Below the pieces are notes generated by a model. The model saw only the letters and a list, made by a program, of their open reading frames with translations, did no database searches and had not been told where the DNA came from. A stretch of 58,660 nt of DNA from Streptomyces plumbidurans. GTDB taxonomy: Bacteria; Actinomycetota; Actinomycetes; Streptomycetales; Streptomycetaceae. Below, piece by piece: positions 23,382 through 30,876 of the stretch. Each line of letters starts with the position of its first letter. The first letter of the stretch is position 1. The position numbers were made by a program, and so were the translations under genes. The stretch spans positions 1 to 58,660 of the forward strand of contig NZ_JAFJSY010000071.1 in assembly GCF_019857225.1 (NCBI RefSeq), given 5' to 3'.

Positions 23382-25091
23382 TCAGTCGGCCGCGAGTCCG
23401 CCCTCCCCCGCACAGCACGCATCCTGGGCCACGGTGGCCGGCTTCGTGTCCAGCCGGCAGTGGCAGGACGCCTCGATCGGGACGTCCGCCGTCGCCGTGG
23501 CGATCTTCAGCTGCTGAGCCACGATGCGGGCCTCGCCGTCCTTGCCGAGTCGCACGAGGCACTCGTGGAAGCCGTGCAACGACCAGACGTTGCCCGGGTG
23601 TTGCTGAGCGCGCGGCAGTGTGGCGTCCAGGCCCAGGTCGGCCCGGTAGACGGCTTCGGCCTCGGCGACCAGGCCCTGTTCGAGGAGCAGCGCCCCGTAC
23701 GCGTGCCGGGTGGGCTGCATCCAGCCCCAGGGTTCGTCGTACGGCAGTCCGTCGTCCAGCTCGATCGACCGGCGCAGTGCCGCGAACGCCGCGTCGTGGC
23801 GCCCCTTGCGGTACTCCAGTTCGCCGTCCAGCATCGCCCCGGCGATCGCCAGTACGTCGGCGCAGGTGTTGTTGAACAGCATCCGGGTCTCCGGGACTTG
23901 GGCGACCGCCTCGCGGAAGAGTGCGCGCTCGGTCTCCGCCTCGTCGACGCGGCCCGTGGCCGAGAGGGCGACGCCGCGGGCGTAGTGCAGCATGGCCGTG
24001 CTGACGCAGTACAGCCGCGCATCGGCGGGCATCGGGAGGGCGAGGATGTCGTCCCAGCGGCCGAAGCGGATGAGGACGTGCACCCGCATCGCGAGGAAGC
24101 CCTCCAGCCAGTCCGCCATGGGCGGGCTCTCGACGCGCAGCAGTTCCTCGGGGACGGCCGCCTCCAGTCGGCGCACGGTCTCGATGGCGTCCGCGTAGCG
24201 GCCCAGGAACATCGCTCCGTAGATCCTGAAGTGCAGGTTGTGGCAGCGGTAGAGGGTGTAGAAGTTCATCGCCCCGGCCCTGGCCAGGTACTTCTCGTCG
24301 GCCTCGATCGCCGTGGTGTTGTCGGAGACGACCCGGCGGTAGTCGCCGCAGAGCACCTCCAGATGGGAGGGCATGTGCTGCAGATGTCCCGCGTCGGGCA
24401 TCAGGCCGCGCAGCCGGTCGCCGGCGAACAGGGCGGCCTCGGGGGTGGGGGACATCTCCATCAGGTGGATGTACATGTGGAGCAGGCCCGGGTGCCGTGC
24501 GCCCGCTTCCGTGTCGATCGCCCGCTCCAGCACAGCCCTGGCCTCCGTCGTGCGCGCTCCGGGGGCCGGTGTGCCGGTGCGCAGGTCCCACAGCTGCCAG
24601 GGAGTGAGGTTCATCAGGGCGTCGGCGTACAGCGTCGCCACGTCGAGGTCGTCGGGGGCCAGTTGGTGGACGTCCCGCATGCTGTCGGCGTAGGCGGTGT
24701 TCCACACGGAGCAGGTCTCGGCGTCGTGGGCCCGCTGCTGCGGGTAGCGGGCGCGCAGGGCGCCGACGAGGGCCTGCTCGACGGGGGTGGCGCGGGCGGC
24801 CTTGGCGTGGGCGCGCTCGACCGCGGCGTGGGTGCGCTCCACCGTCCGGGCCAGGTCCTGTTCGTCGAAGAACTCCCAGCGCTTGTTGTAGTTGGGGCCC
24901 AGCGCGTAGGCCACGCCCCAGTCGGCCATGGCGCAGTTCGGGTCCGCCGCGGCGGCGGCCTCGAAGCAGCGCACCGCCTCCTCGTGGTTGAAGGCGTACG
25001 TCCAGTTCAGTCCGCGGTCGAACCACGTCTGCGCCTCGGCGGACGAGGTCGTCACCCGTCGGCCGTGGCTGCCGAGGTCGTAATAGGTCAC
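23382..25091 (-). CDS. Large TPR-repeat protein with conserved His motifs
   Basis: A 569-residue soluble protein made of tetratricopeptide-like helical pairs, such as GLNWTYAFNHEEAVRCFEAA and a C-terminal YGALLLEQGLVAEAEAVY. Mid-protein it has the unusual motifs LLHMYIHLMEMSPTPEAAL and HLQHMPSHLEVLCGDY; the clustered His and Met suggest a metal or prosthetic site. The C-terminus has CHC and CC cysteines (about 543-557). It begins with GTG and no Shine-Dalgarno; a promoter-like element 9 bases upstream suggests a leaderless mRNA. Function unknown. It is divergent from a chitinase. Confidence 0.8.
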   Translation of the reverse strand: MTYYDLGSHGRRVTTSSAEAQTWFDRGLNWTYAFNHEEAVRCFEAAAAADPNCAMADWGVAYALGPNYNKRWEFFDEQDLARTVERTHAAVERAHAKAARATPVEQALVGALRARYPQQRAHDAETCSVWNTAYADSMRDVHQLAPDDLDVATLYADALMNLTPWQLWDLRTGTPAPGARTTEARAVLERAIDTEAGARHPGLLHMYIHLMEMSPTPEAALFAGDRLRGLMPDAGHLQHMPSHLEVLCGDYRRVVSDNTTAIEADEKYLARAGAMNFYTLYRCHNLHFRIYGAMFLGRYADAIETVRRLEAAVPEELLRVESPPMADWLEGFLAMRVHVLIRFGRWDDILALPMPADARLYCVSTAMLHYARGVALSATGRVDEAETERALFREAVAQVPETRMLFNNTCADVLAIAGAMLDGELEYRKGRHDAAFAALRRSIELDDGLPYDEPWGWMQPTRHAYGALLLEQGLVAEAEAVYRADLGLDATLPRAQQHPGNVWSLHGFHECLVRLGKDGEARIVAQQLKIATATADVPIEASCHCRLDTKPATVAQDACCAGEGGLAAD

Positions 25092-25100
25092 GCATCACGA

Positions 25101-25128
25101 AATATCGCAGACCGGCCGTAAGGCACAA
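25101..25128 (-). promoter_or_regulatory. Candidate promoter for a leaderless TPR mRNA
   Basis: On the minus strand TTGTGC (25123-25128), a 16-base spacer and GATATT (25101-25106) resemble -35 and -10 elements. The -10 ends 9 bases before the GTG start, so transcription would begin at or next to the start codon. Confidence 0.4.
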
Positions 25129-25155
25129 GTCGCTCTGCCAGGCAAAGGAATTGCA

Positions 25156-25189
25156 TGGTCCGGACCAAAAGCGTGTTTGGTCTAGTCCA
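25156..25189. promoter_or_regulatory. DasR-type (dre) double site in the chitinase promoter
   Basis: TGGTCCGGACCA (25156-25167) is a perfect 12-base palindrome. TGGTCTAGTCCA (25178-25189) is the same site with one mismatched pair, 22 bases centre to centre. Paired 12-base repeats of the TGGTCTAGACCA type are the known control element of streptomycete chitinase genes and match the DasR site. This implies induction by chitin-derived aminosugars. Confidence 0.75.
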
Positions 25190-25257
25190 ACCGATGGACG
25201 GGGTGATCCGACAGCAGGAAGCTGGGGCCCTCTCCCCACCCCCACCGGAGGCACATC

Positions 25258-26466
25258 GTGAGACGTCTTCGCGCATGTCTGGGCGCAGCCGCCGCAGTTG
25301 GACTCACCGCCGCGGGTACCACCGCTCTGATCACAGGACAGGCCTCGGGCGCGACCAGCGCGCTCGACAACCGCTGGTACGCGGCGGCTCCCTATCTGAT
25401 GCCGCTGGACAACGACCCGCCGGACGCGGGCGCCATCATGGACGCCACCGGGCTCAAGGCCTTCCAGCTCGCCTTCATTCTCGCCCCCAACGGCGGTGGC
25501 TGCTCCCCGACTTGGGGCGGAACCGCGCCCGTCTCCTCGGACACCGCCGTCCAGTCGGTCATCAACACCATCCGCGGCAAGGGCGGCGACGTCTCCGTCT
25601 CCATCGGCGGCTACGGCGGCACCAAGCTCGGTCAGGCGTGCTCGGACGCGGCCTCGACGGCGGCCGCGTACCAGCAGGTCATCACCAAGTACGGCCTGCA
25701 CGCGATCGACTTCGACCTGGAGGAGCCGGAGTACGAGAACACCGCGGCGATCAAGAACGAGATCGGCGCGGCGAAGATACTCCAGCAGAACAACCCTGGT
25801 CTGTACGTCTCCGTCACCACCGCAGGGACCGCCGACGGCACCGGCTGGTTCGGCAAGCAGATGCTGCTGGAGGCGAAGTCGCAGGGCTTCACGCCCAACA
25901 ACTTCTCCATCATGCCCTTCGACGGCGGCTTCAACGGAGCGGCCTCGCAGACGAGCGCGCTGACCAACTTCAACTCCATCCTGCAGTCGACCTTCGGCTG
26001 GGACCAGGCCACGGCCTACGCCCACGAGGGCTTCTCCGGGATGAACGGGCGCAGCGACACCGGCGAGATGTTCACGCAGTCCGACTTCCAGACCGTGCTG
26101 GACTACGCCACCAGTCACCACATGGACCGCTTCACCTTCTGGTCCCTCAACCGCGACCGCCAGTGCTCTCCGCCGGACAACGGCGGCCGTACGTCCGGCA
26201 CTTGCTCCAGCGTGGCGCAGAACTCCTGGGACTTCGCCAAGTACTCGGTGAAGTTCGCGGGCGCCACGCCTCCGGAGACGAACCCGACTCCCACCCCCAC
26301 GCCGACGCCCGGCGAGTGCAAGACCGCCTGGAGTTCGAGCGCGGTCTACACCGCCGGCGACGAGGTCTCCTACAACAAGCACAACTGGAAGGCCAAGTGG
26401 TGGACCCAGAACGAGGCGCCGGTCGCCTCCGACTGGGGCGTGTGGCAGGACGAGGGCGCCTGCTGA
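25258..26466 (+). CDS. Secreted GH18 chitinase with C-terminal chitin-binding domain
   Basis: A 402-residue exported chitinase. It has a signal peptide (MRRLRACLGAAAAVGLTAAG, cleavage near GQASGA) and a GH18 barrel with GGDVSVSIGGYGG and the catalytic strand HAIDFDLEEPEYE (D151, D153, E155). The first Asp of the DxxDxDxE motif is His148. A (TP)n linker near residue 345 joins a CBM5/12-type domain with the WKAKWWTQNEAP motif. GTG 25258 has GGAGG upstream. The DasR-type repeats place it in the chitin/GlcNAc regulon. Confidence 0.92.
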   Translation: MRRLRACLGAAAAVGLTAAGTTALITGQASGATSALDNRWYAAAPYLMPLDNDPPDAGAIMDATGLKAFQLAFILAPNGGGCSPTWGGTAPVSSDTAVQSVINTIRGKGGDVSVSIGGYGGTKLGQACSDAASTAAAYQQVITKYGLHAIDFDLEEPEYENTAAIKNEIGAAKILQQNNPGLYVSVTTAGTADGTGWFGKQMLLEAKSQGFTPNNFSIMPFDGGFNGAASQTSALTNFNSILQSTFGWDQATAYAHEGFSGMNGRSDTGEMFTQSDFQTVLDYATSHHMDRFTFWSLNRDRQCSPPDNGGRTSGTCSSVAQNSWDFAKYSVKFAGATPPETNPTPTPTPTPGECKTAWSSSAVYTAGDEVSYNKHNWKAKWWTQNEAPVASDWGVWQDEGAC

Positions 26467-26484
26467 GGGCTGCCCGGCCGCTCC

Positions 26485-26520
26485 ACGGTGCCGTTCGCCG
26501 CTACAGGTGAACGGCACCGT
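26485..26520. terminator. Strong bidirectional terminator hairpin
   Basis: ACGGTGCCGTTC (26485-26496) pairs perfectly with GAACGGCACCGT (26509-26520), and the stem continues inward through one G-U and two G-C pairs to a six-base loop. It lies 18 bases after the chitinase stop and overlaps the last codons of the convergent hydrolase. Confidence 0.75.
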
Positions 26521-27199
26521 CCGTCGCGCAGGCCCGCGCCGTCAGCCCCTCGGCCGCCGGGTCCGCGACCAGCATCGCCGCGACGATCGCGGCCGTGGCG
26601 CGGTGCCAGTCGCCGATGCGGCGGATCATCGCGTGGTCTCCGCCCCGCACGATCACCAAGCCCGCCTGCGCCCCCGCCTCCCGGGCCCTGCGCACATAGT
26701 CCGCGGACTCGGCGGGAGGCGTGACGCGGTCGCGGTCACCGTGCAGGACCATGAGCCGTACGCCCGTGAGATGGCGCGCGGAGTCCTGGGGCGGACACCA
26801 CGGCGCCAGGGCCAGCACCCCGCGCACCAACGGGTGCGACGCGGCCCGAAGAGCCGCCCTGCCGCACATCGAGTGCCCCACGAGGACCGTGGGCACGTCT
26901 CCCGCCAGGCGCCGCAGTTCGTCGAGCGCCCGCAGCGCGTCGTCGGCGGGATCGCTGCCGTTCCAGCCCCGGTGCCGGTAGCGGACCCGCCCGAGCAGGG
27001 TGTCGGGTGGCGCGTCCGCGGCTGCCGCCCGCAGCAGCGGATGCATGCGGAGCGCGGCCAGTTGCCAGGGGCGCGCCGACCGGCGGCTCAGCTCGCTGCC
27101 GCCGTGCAGCGTCACGACCGCCGCGGACGCGTCTCCCCGCGGCATGTGCCGCACGATCAGCGCGGACTCGCTCCGCTGCACTGCTCCTGCGTCTCCCAC
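26501..27199 (-). CDS. Alpha/beta-hydrolase
   Basis: A 232-residue alpha/beta-hydrolase of the dienelactone-hydrolase/esterase size class. It has oxyanion-side AVVTLHGGSE, the nucleophile elbow LVGHSMCGRAAL, the acid in VLHGDRDRVTPP and the His in RGGDHAMIRR, so the triad is complete. GTG 27199 (VGDAGAVQRSE) follows GGAGAGG by 10 bases; the frame extends further upstream without a good start. Substrate unknown. It is convergent with the chitinase and divergent from an FAD-subunit gene. Confidence 0.8.
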   Translation of the reverse strand: MGDAGAVQRSESALIVRHMPRGDASAAVVTLHGGSELSRRSARPWQLAALRMHPLLRAAAADAPPDTLLGRVRYRHRGWNGSDPADDALRALDELRRLAGDVPTVLVGHSMCGRAALRAASHPLVRGVLALAPWCPPQDSARHLTGVRLMVLHGDRDRVTPPAESADYVRRAREAGAQAGLVIVRGGDHAMIRRIGDWHRATAAIVAAMLVADPAAEGLTARACATDGAVHL

Positions 27200-27381
27200 C
27201 GGTACGGCACCTCTCCGTTGCGGACCCCCATCCTCCCGCGGAGATCCCGAGGGGTGGTGCGGCGAGGGGCGCACGCCGGAGATCAGTGAGCCCTGTACGC
27301 GCCTCCACGCGGGCGGGGAAGATGCGCCATGTCCGCGCTCTCGCGACCGCGGCACTGTGCGCCGCAGCTCCATCTCGCCCT

Positions 27382-27426
27382 GAAAGCTCGCCAAGAAAGC
27401 TCGCCCAGAAAGCTCGCCAAGAAAGC
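27382..27426. repeat. 13-bp direct repeats upstream of the FAD-subunit gene
   Basis: GAAAGCTCGCCAA, GAAAGCTCGCCCA and GAAAGCTCGCCAA (27382, 27395, 27408) are followed by a partial GAAAGC at 27421. The array ends 13 bases before the GTG of the next gene and supplies its purine-rich translation signal. It may be a binding array or simple slippage. Confidence 0.65.
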
Positions 27427-27438
27427 AGGTCGGCTCCC

Positions 27439-28170
27439 GTGCTGCTACGTCTGCCCGAGTCCGTGTCCGAAGCGCAGGAGTGCATGGCCCAGGGCGCCGT
27501 ACCGATCGGCGGGGCGACGCTGGTGTGGGCGCGCTGGCAACGCGACGGATTCCCCGAGCAGGCCATGTCGCTGCGCAATCTGCCGGAGGCCAATGTGATC
27601 GCGCGCGGCGCGCTGGGCGCCGCCGTGGTGCTGGGCCGCATCGACGACCGCGTGCCCGAGGTCCTGCAGCGGGCGGCCGCCTCGGTGGGGACGGGCGCCG
27701 TGCGCCGCACCGCCACCGTCGGCGGGAACATCGTCGGCAGCACCCTGCGCTGCCTGCTGCCCGCCGCGCTGGTGCTGGGCGCCCGGGCGACGGTCCTCGA
27801 CCGGGACCGGGTCTTCGAGACCGATCTCGCCGAGGTCATCGCCAAGAGCCATCTGCTGCTCAGCCTGCACTGGCCGGAACCGGTCGCCAGCAGCTACCGC
27901 AAACTGCCCGCCGAGGCGGGCGGCCCGCCGCCGTTCGTCGTCGCCGCCGCGGTGCACACCCCCGCCGACGCGCCCGCCCGTCTCCATGTCGCCGTCCGCG
28001 ACGGCTACGACGTGCTCTTCGACGACGTCCCCTGCCACACCGGCAGCGACGAGGCGATCGCCGCGCTGGGCGCCACCCCCGTCGGCACCCTCCACTCCAC
28101 GGCCTGGAGGGTCGTCCGCGACCACGTCACCGACCTGCTGAACCGTCCCGTGGGCCGGTCGGAGCCGTAG
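27439..28170 (+). CDS. Orphan FAD-binding subunit, molybdopterin dehydrogenase type
   Basis: A 243-residue protein resembling the medium FAD subunit of xanthine/CO dehydrogenases. It has the N-terminal AVPIGGATLVWAR, which corresponds to the AGGH FAD loop but lacks its second Gly-His, and GAVRRTATVGGNIVGS in place of the TLGGS loop. It is shorter than the usual 280-300 residues. No iron-sulfur or molybdenum subunit is adjacent, unlike the complete set at 40.2-43.9 kb. It could be a stand-alone flavoprotein or a degenerate relic. GTG 27439 is the start that leaves the 13-bp repeats outside. Confidence 0.7.
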   Translation: MLLRLPESVSEAQECMAQGAVPIGGATLVWARWQRDGFPEQAMSLRNLPEANVIARGALGAAVVLGRIDDRVPEVLQRAAASVGTGAVRRTATVGGNIVGSTLRCLLPAALVLGARATVLDRDRVFETDLAEVIAKSHLLLSLHWPEPVASSYRKLPAEAGGPPPFVVAAAVHTPADAPARLHVAVRDGYDVLFDDVPCHTGSDEAIAALGATPVGTLHSTAWRVVRDHVTDLLNRPVGRSEP

Positions 28171-28221
28171 CGGATTTGCCTACGGAGCAAGGGAGTTGGG
28201 GTTCGTGACTGCGGGGGTGCG

Positions 28222-28248
28222 GGCAGGACGGGCCGGGGGCGTCCTGCC
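28222..28248. terminator. Terminator hairpin after the orphan FAD gene
   Basis: GGCAGGAC (28222-28229) and GTCCTGCC (28241-28248) form an 8-base-pair perfect stem with an 11-base G-rich loop, 51 bases after the stop. Confidence 0.6.
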
Positions 28249-28370
28249 GAGAGCCGCGGGGCCCTGTCGACGGCGAGTGCGGCGCTCGCGTTACTCCGTC
28301 CGAGTGGTGCGTTTCCGCCCGCGGTCGTAGCGTCGGTAGGGTCGGTTCCCGACGACAGGGGGCAGCGGAC

Positions 28371-28838
28371 ATGCGCAGCTACGCACTCAGGACTGTGGTG
28401 ACGCTCTGTTTCGCGGCCTCGCTTGCGGCCGCCGCGGGCGCTCCGTCGTCCGCCCGGACCGCGACGGCACCGGTCTCGGACACGGTCCGCCACGAGCCCC
28501 GCTCCCCCGTGATCGTGGACTGCTTCTGGCACACGAACGTACGCCCCACCGACTTCATGCTCGCCTGCGGTGACGGCAACAGCCGGCTCACCTCGCTGCA
28601 CTGGTCACAGTGGAGCCAGGGCTCGGCGCGGGCCGAGGGCGTCAACGTCGTCAACGACTGCAAGCCCTACTGCGCGGCGGGCAAGTTCCACCCCTACCGC
28701 GTCGTCGTCCGCCTGGACCGCGTCAAGCCCTGGAAGAAGCACCCCGAGGTGCAGCACTACAGCCGGATCACCCTCGACTACCAGGGCAGCAGGCCGGCCG
28801 GCTTCGCGAAGACGGTGACGTATCCCCTGTGGGACTGA
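28371..28838 (+). CDS. Small secreted cysteine-containing protein
   Basis: A 155-residue exported protein with a signal peptide (MRSYALRTVVTLCFAASLAA, processing near PSSARTA). The mature part has four cysteines in the arrangement VDCFWHTNVRP, FMLACGDGN, VNDCKPYCAAG, likely two disulfides. A Trp-rich segment LTSLHWSQWSQG and a beta-rich tail follow. It belongs to a family of short extracellular proteins seen in Streptomyces without known function. It is convergent with the MASE1 protein and stands alone. Confidence 0.75.
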   Translation: MRSYALRTVVTLCFAASLAAAAGAPSSARTATAPVSDTVRHEPRSPVIVDCFWHTNVRPTDFMLACGDGNSRLTSLHWSQWSQGSARAEGVNVVNDCKPYCAAGKFHPYRVVVRLDRVKPWKKHPEVQHYSRITLDYQGSRPAGFAKTVTYPLWD

Positions 28839-28882
28839 GTCCGTCCCCCTGAGCCAGTCCCCTGAGTCCCTCTCCCGCCGTG

Positions 28883-29923
28883 TCACAAACGGTCCTTCGC
28901 GCTCATCGGCGGCCGGCTCGGCGGGGTCTCCCCCGCGGTGAGGTGTTCCAGGACCTCGACGAGTTCCTGGCAGGCCTGTTCCACCGAACGTCTGGTGTGG
29001 AGCTGCTCGGTGATCACGGCGGACAGCAGCAGGGCAGTCAGGGCCATGCCGCCGTTGAAGGCCTGGAGCTTGATCATCACCTCGATGCGGGTCAGCCGCT
29101 CGAACGGTCCGACCTGGTCCGTCGCCGCGATCGTGACCATGACGGAGGCGAAGAGGGCGCACAACATGCTGCCCGCCAGCTGGAAGCGCAGCGCCGCCCA
29201 GATCAGCAGCGGGTAGACGAGGAACAGCATGCTCAGGTCGCTGTGGGTGGCGAAGGGCACGACGACCCAGGCCACGACGGTCAGTACCAGGGCCTCCCGC
29301 CACCGCAGCGCGCGCAGTTGACGCTGTGCCCCGTGGAGCAGCAGCAGAACCGGGGTGACGATCAGGACGCCCATCGCGTCACCGGCCCACCAGGCCGACC
29401 AGACGAGCCAGAAGCCGCCCGAGGCCAGCTTGCCGGTGAGCACGAGGAGCCCGGCTCCCGCGGTGGCGCTGACCAGCGTGGCCGTCAGGGCTCCCAGGAA
29501 CACCAGTGACACACCGTCCCGCAGCCGGGCGAGGTCGGTGCGGAAGCCGACCTTGCGCAGCATGTAGTACGCGCACACGGGGGCGGCCGTGTTGCCCACC
29601 AGGGTGCCGACCACGGCGGGCTGGATGGAGCTGATGGACAGGACGACGCAGAGGGCGCCGAGCGCGATGCCCGGCCAGGTGCGCAGCCCGAAGAGGAGCA
29701 GACAGGCGACGGCTACGCCCGTGGGCGGCCAGATGGGTGTGACCACCGCGTCCTCGACGACGAGCTGCCGCAGCAGTCCGAGCCGCCCGGCGGCGTAGTA
29801 GCAGGCGGCGACTGCCAGCGTCTGGAGGGCGAAGACGGCCGGCCGCCGCAGGTCCTGGAGAGCCACCACAGCTGCCATCAGACACCGCCACGGCCCGGTC
29901 GGCGAGGCGAGCCGCGGCGGCAC
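28883..29923 (-). CDS. MASE1-domain integral membrane sensor
   Basis: A 346-residue protein that is almost entirely a MASE1-type membrane sensory domain: about eight helices with the signature region VTPIWPPTGVAVACLLLFGLRTWPGI. A short cytosolic C-terminal helix (RRSVEQACQELVEVLEHL) follows, with no output domain. The GTG at 29923 lies six bases after the stop of the SpoIIE-type phosphatase, so it is probably translated by coupling; ATG 29878 (MAAVVALQDL) is an alternative. In other bacteria MASE1 is usually fused to kinase, GGDEF or PP2C outputs. Here the output seems to be the upstream phosphatase as a separate chain. Confidence 0.85.
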   Translation of the reverse strand: MPPRLASPTGPWRCLMAAVVALQDLRRPAVFALQTLAVAACYYAAGRLGLLRQLVVEDAVVTPIWPPTGVAVACLLLFGLRTWPGIALGALCVVLSISSIQPAVVGTLVGNTAAPVCAYYMLRKVGFRTDLARLRDGVSLVFLGALTATLVSATAGAGLLVLTGKLASGGFWLVWSAWWAGDAMGVLIVTPVLLLLHGAQRQLRALRWREALVLTVVAWVVVPFATHSDLSMLFLVYPLLIWAALRFQLAGSMLCALFASVMVTIAATDQVGPFERLTRIEVMIKLQAFNGGMALTALLLSAVITEQLHTRRSVEQACQELVEVLEHLTAGETPPSRPPMSAKDRL

Positions 29924-29928
29924 CGGCG

Positions 29929-30759
29929 CTACGGCCGGACGTCGATCCCTTCGTGGCCGACCACCAGCACGGCCGCGTCGTCCTCGTGGCCGACCCGCTC
30001 GGCGATCCGCATCACACCGGCCGCGAGCGCGTCCGCGTCCATGCCGGCGACCGCGGCGACGCCCGCGAGCCGCACGACCTGGTCAAGCCCCTCGTCGACG
30101 TGCAGCGAGGGCCCCTCCACGACGCCGTCGGTGAGCAGGACGAAGACGCCGCCCGTGGTGAGCCGGTGGCGGGTCACCGGGTACTGCATGCCCTCCTGGA
30201 TGCCGAGGGGCGGTCCGCCCTCATCCTCGGCGATGCCGGACTTTCCGTCGGCCGTGGCCCAGATGTGCGGGATGTGCCCGGCGCGTGCGCTCTCCAGCAC
30301 GCCGGTGGACGGGTCCAGCCGCATGAAGGTGCAGGTGGCGAAAAGGCCGGTGCCGAGGGACAGGAGGAGGTCGTTGGTCCGGGAGAGGAGTTCGCCGGGG
30401 TCGCCGGTGACGGAGGCGAGCGCCCGCAGGCCGACCCGGACCTGGCCCATGAGGGCGGCCGCCTCGATGTTGTGGCCCTGCACGTCGCCGATGGACAGTC
30501 CGATACGGCCGTCGGGCATGGCGAAGGCGTCGTACCAGTCGCCACCCACGTTGAGCCCGTGACAGGCCGGCACATAGCGGACGGCGACATGGAAGCGGCT
30601 CGCGTGCGGCAGGTCCCGGGGCAACATGCCGCGCTGCAGTGCGAGGGCCAGCTCGACCCGGGAGCGCTGCACCTCCGCGAGCTCGCGTGCCCGGGCGGTC
30701 AGCGACCCGAGTCTGGCGAGCAGCTCGTCACCGTCCTCTGTCGGACGCTCGAGGGACAT
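29929..30759 (-). CDS. SpoIIE-family PP2C phosphatase
   Basis: A 276-residue soluble phosphatase. A short N-terminal coiled-coil-like helix (LARLGSLTARARELAEVQRSRVE) leads into a PP2C domain with NVGGDWYDAFAMPDG, GLSIGDVQGHNIEAAALM, FVLLTDGVVEGP and HEDDAAVLVVG, covering the metal ligands. It probably dephosphorylates an anti-anti-sigma factor. ATG 30759 has GGAG six bases upstream. It is the first gene of a two-gene operon with the MASE1 membrane protein, a likely sensor partner. Confidence 0.9.
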   Translation of the reverse strand: MSLERPTEDGDELLARLGSLTARARELAEVQRSRVELALALQRGMLPRDLPHASRFHVAVRYVPACHGLNVGGDWYDAFAMPDGRIGLSIGDVQGHNIEAAALMGQVRVGLRALASVTGDPGELLSRTNDLLLSLGTGLFATCTFMRLDPSTGVLESARAGHIPHIWATADGKSGIAEDEGGPPLGIQEGMQYPVTRHRLTTGGVFVLLTDGVVEGPSLHVDEGLDQVVRLAGVAAVAGMDADALAAGVMRIAERVGHEDDAAVLVVGHEGIDVRP

Positions 30760-30772
30760 TGATCACTCCGGC

Positions 30773-30793
30773 GGGGCCATGGGCCGTGGCCCC
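30773..30793. terminator. Hairpin between pgm and the phosphatase
   Basis: GGGGCCA (30773-30779) pairs with TGGCCCC (30787-30793) with a seven-base loop. It lies 84 bases past the pgm stop in the direction of transcription and just before the phosphatase start. It could end pgm or fold in the next leader. Confidence 0.45.
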
Positions 30794-30876
30794 TTTCTGC
30801 GCAAAAGCCCTGATTGCGGGTTCAAGGCGATGATAACGACATATCACGCAGAGCAGAGCTGAGCAGAGCGGGACGG

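Noticed and set aside
23188..26517. 1109-residue minus-strand frame covering the TPR and chitinase genes
   Set aside because: Shadow frame with Arg/Gly/Pro-rich composition; the real genes in other frames have clear domains.
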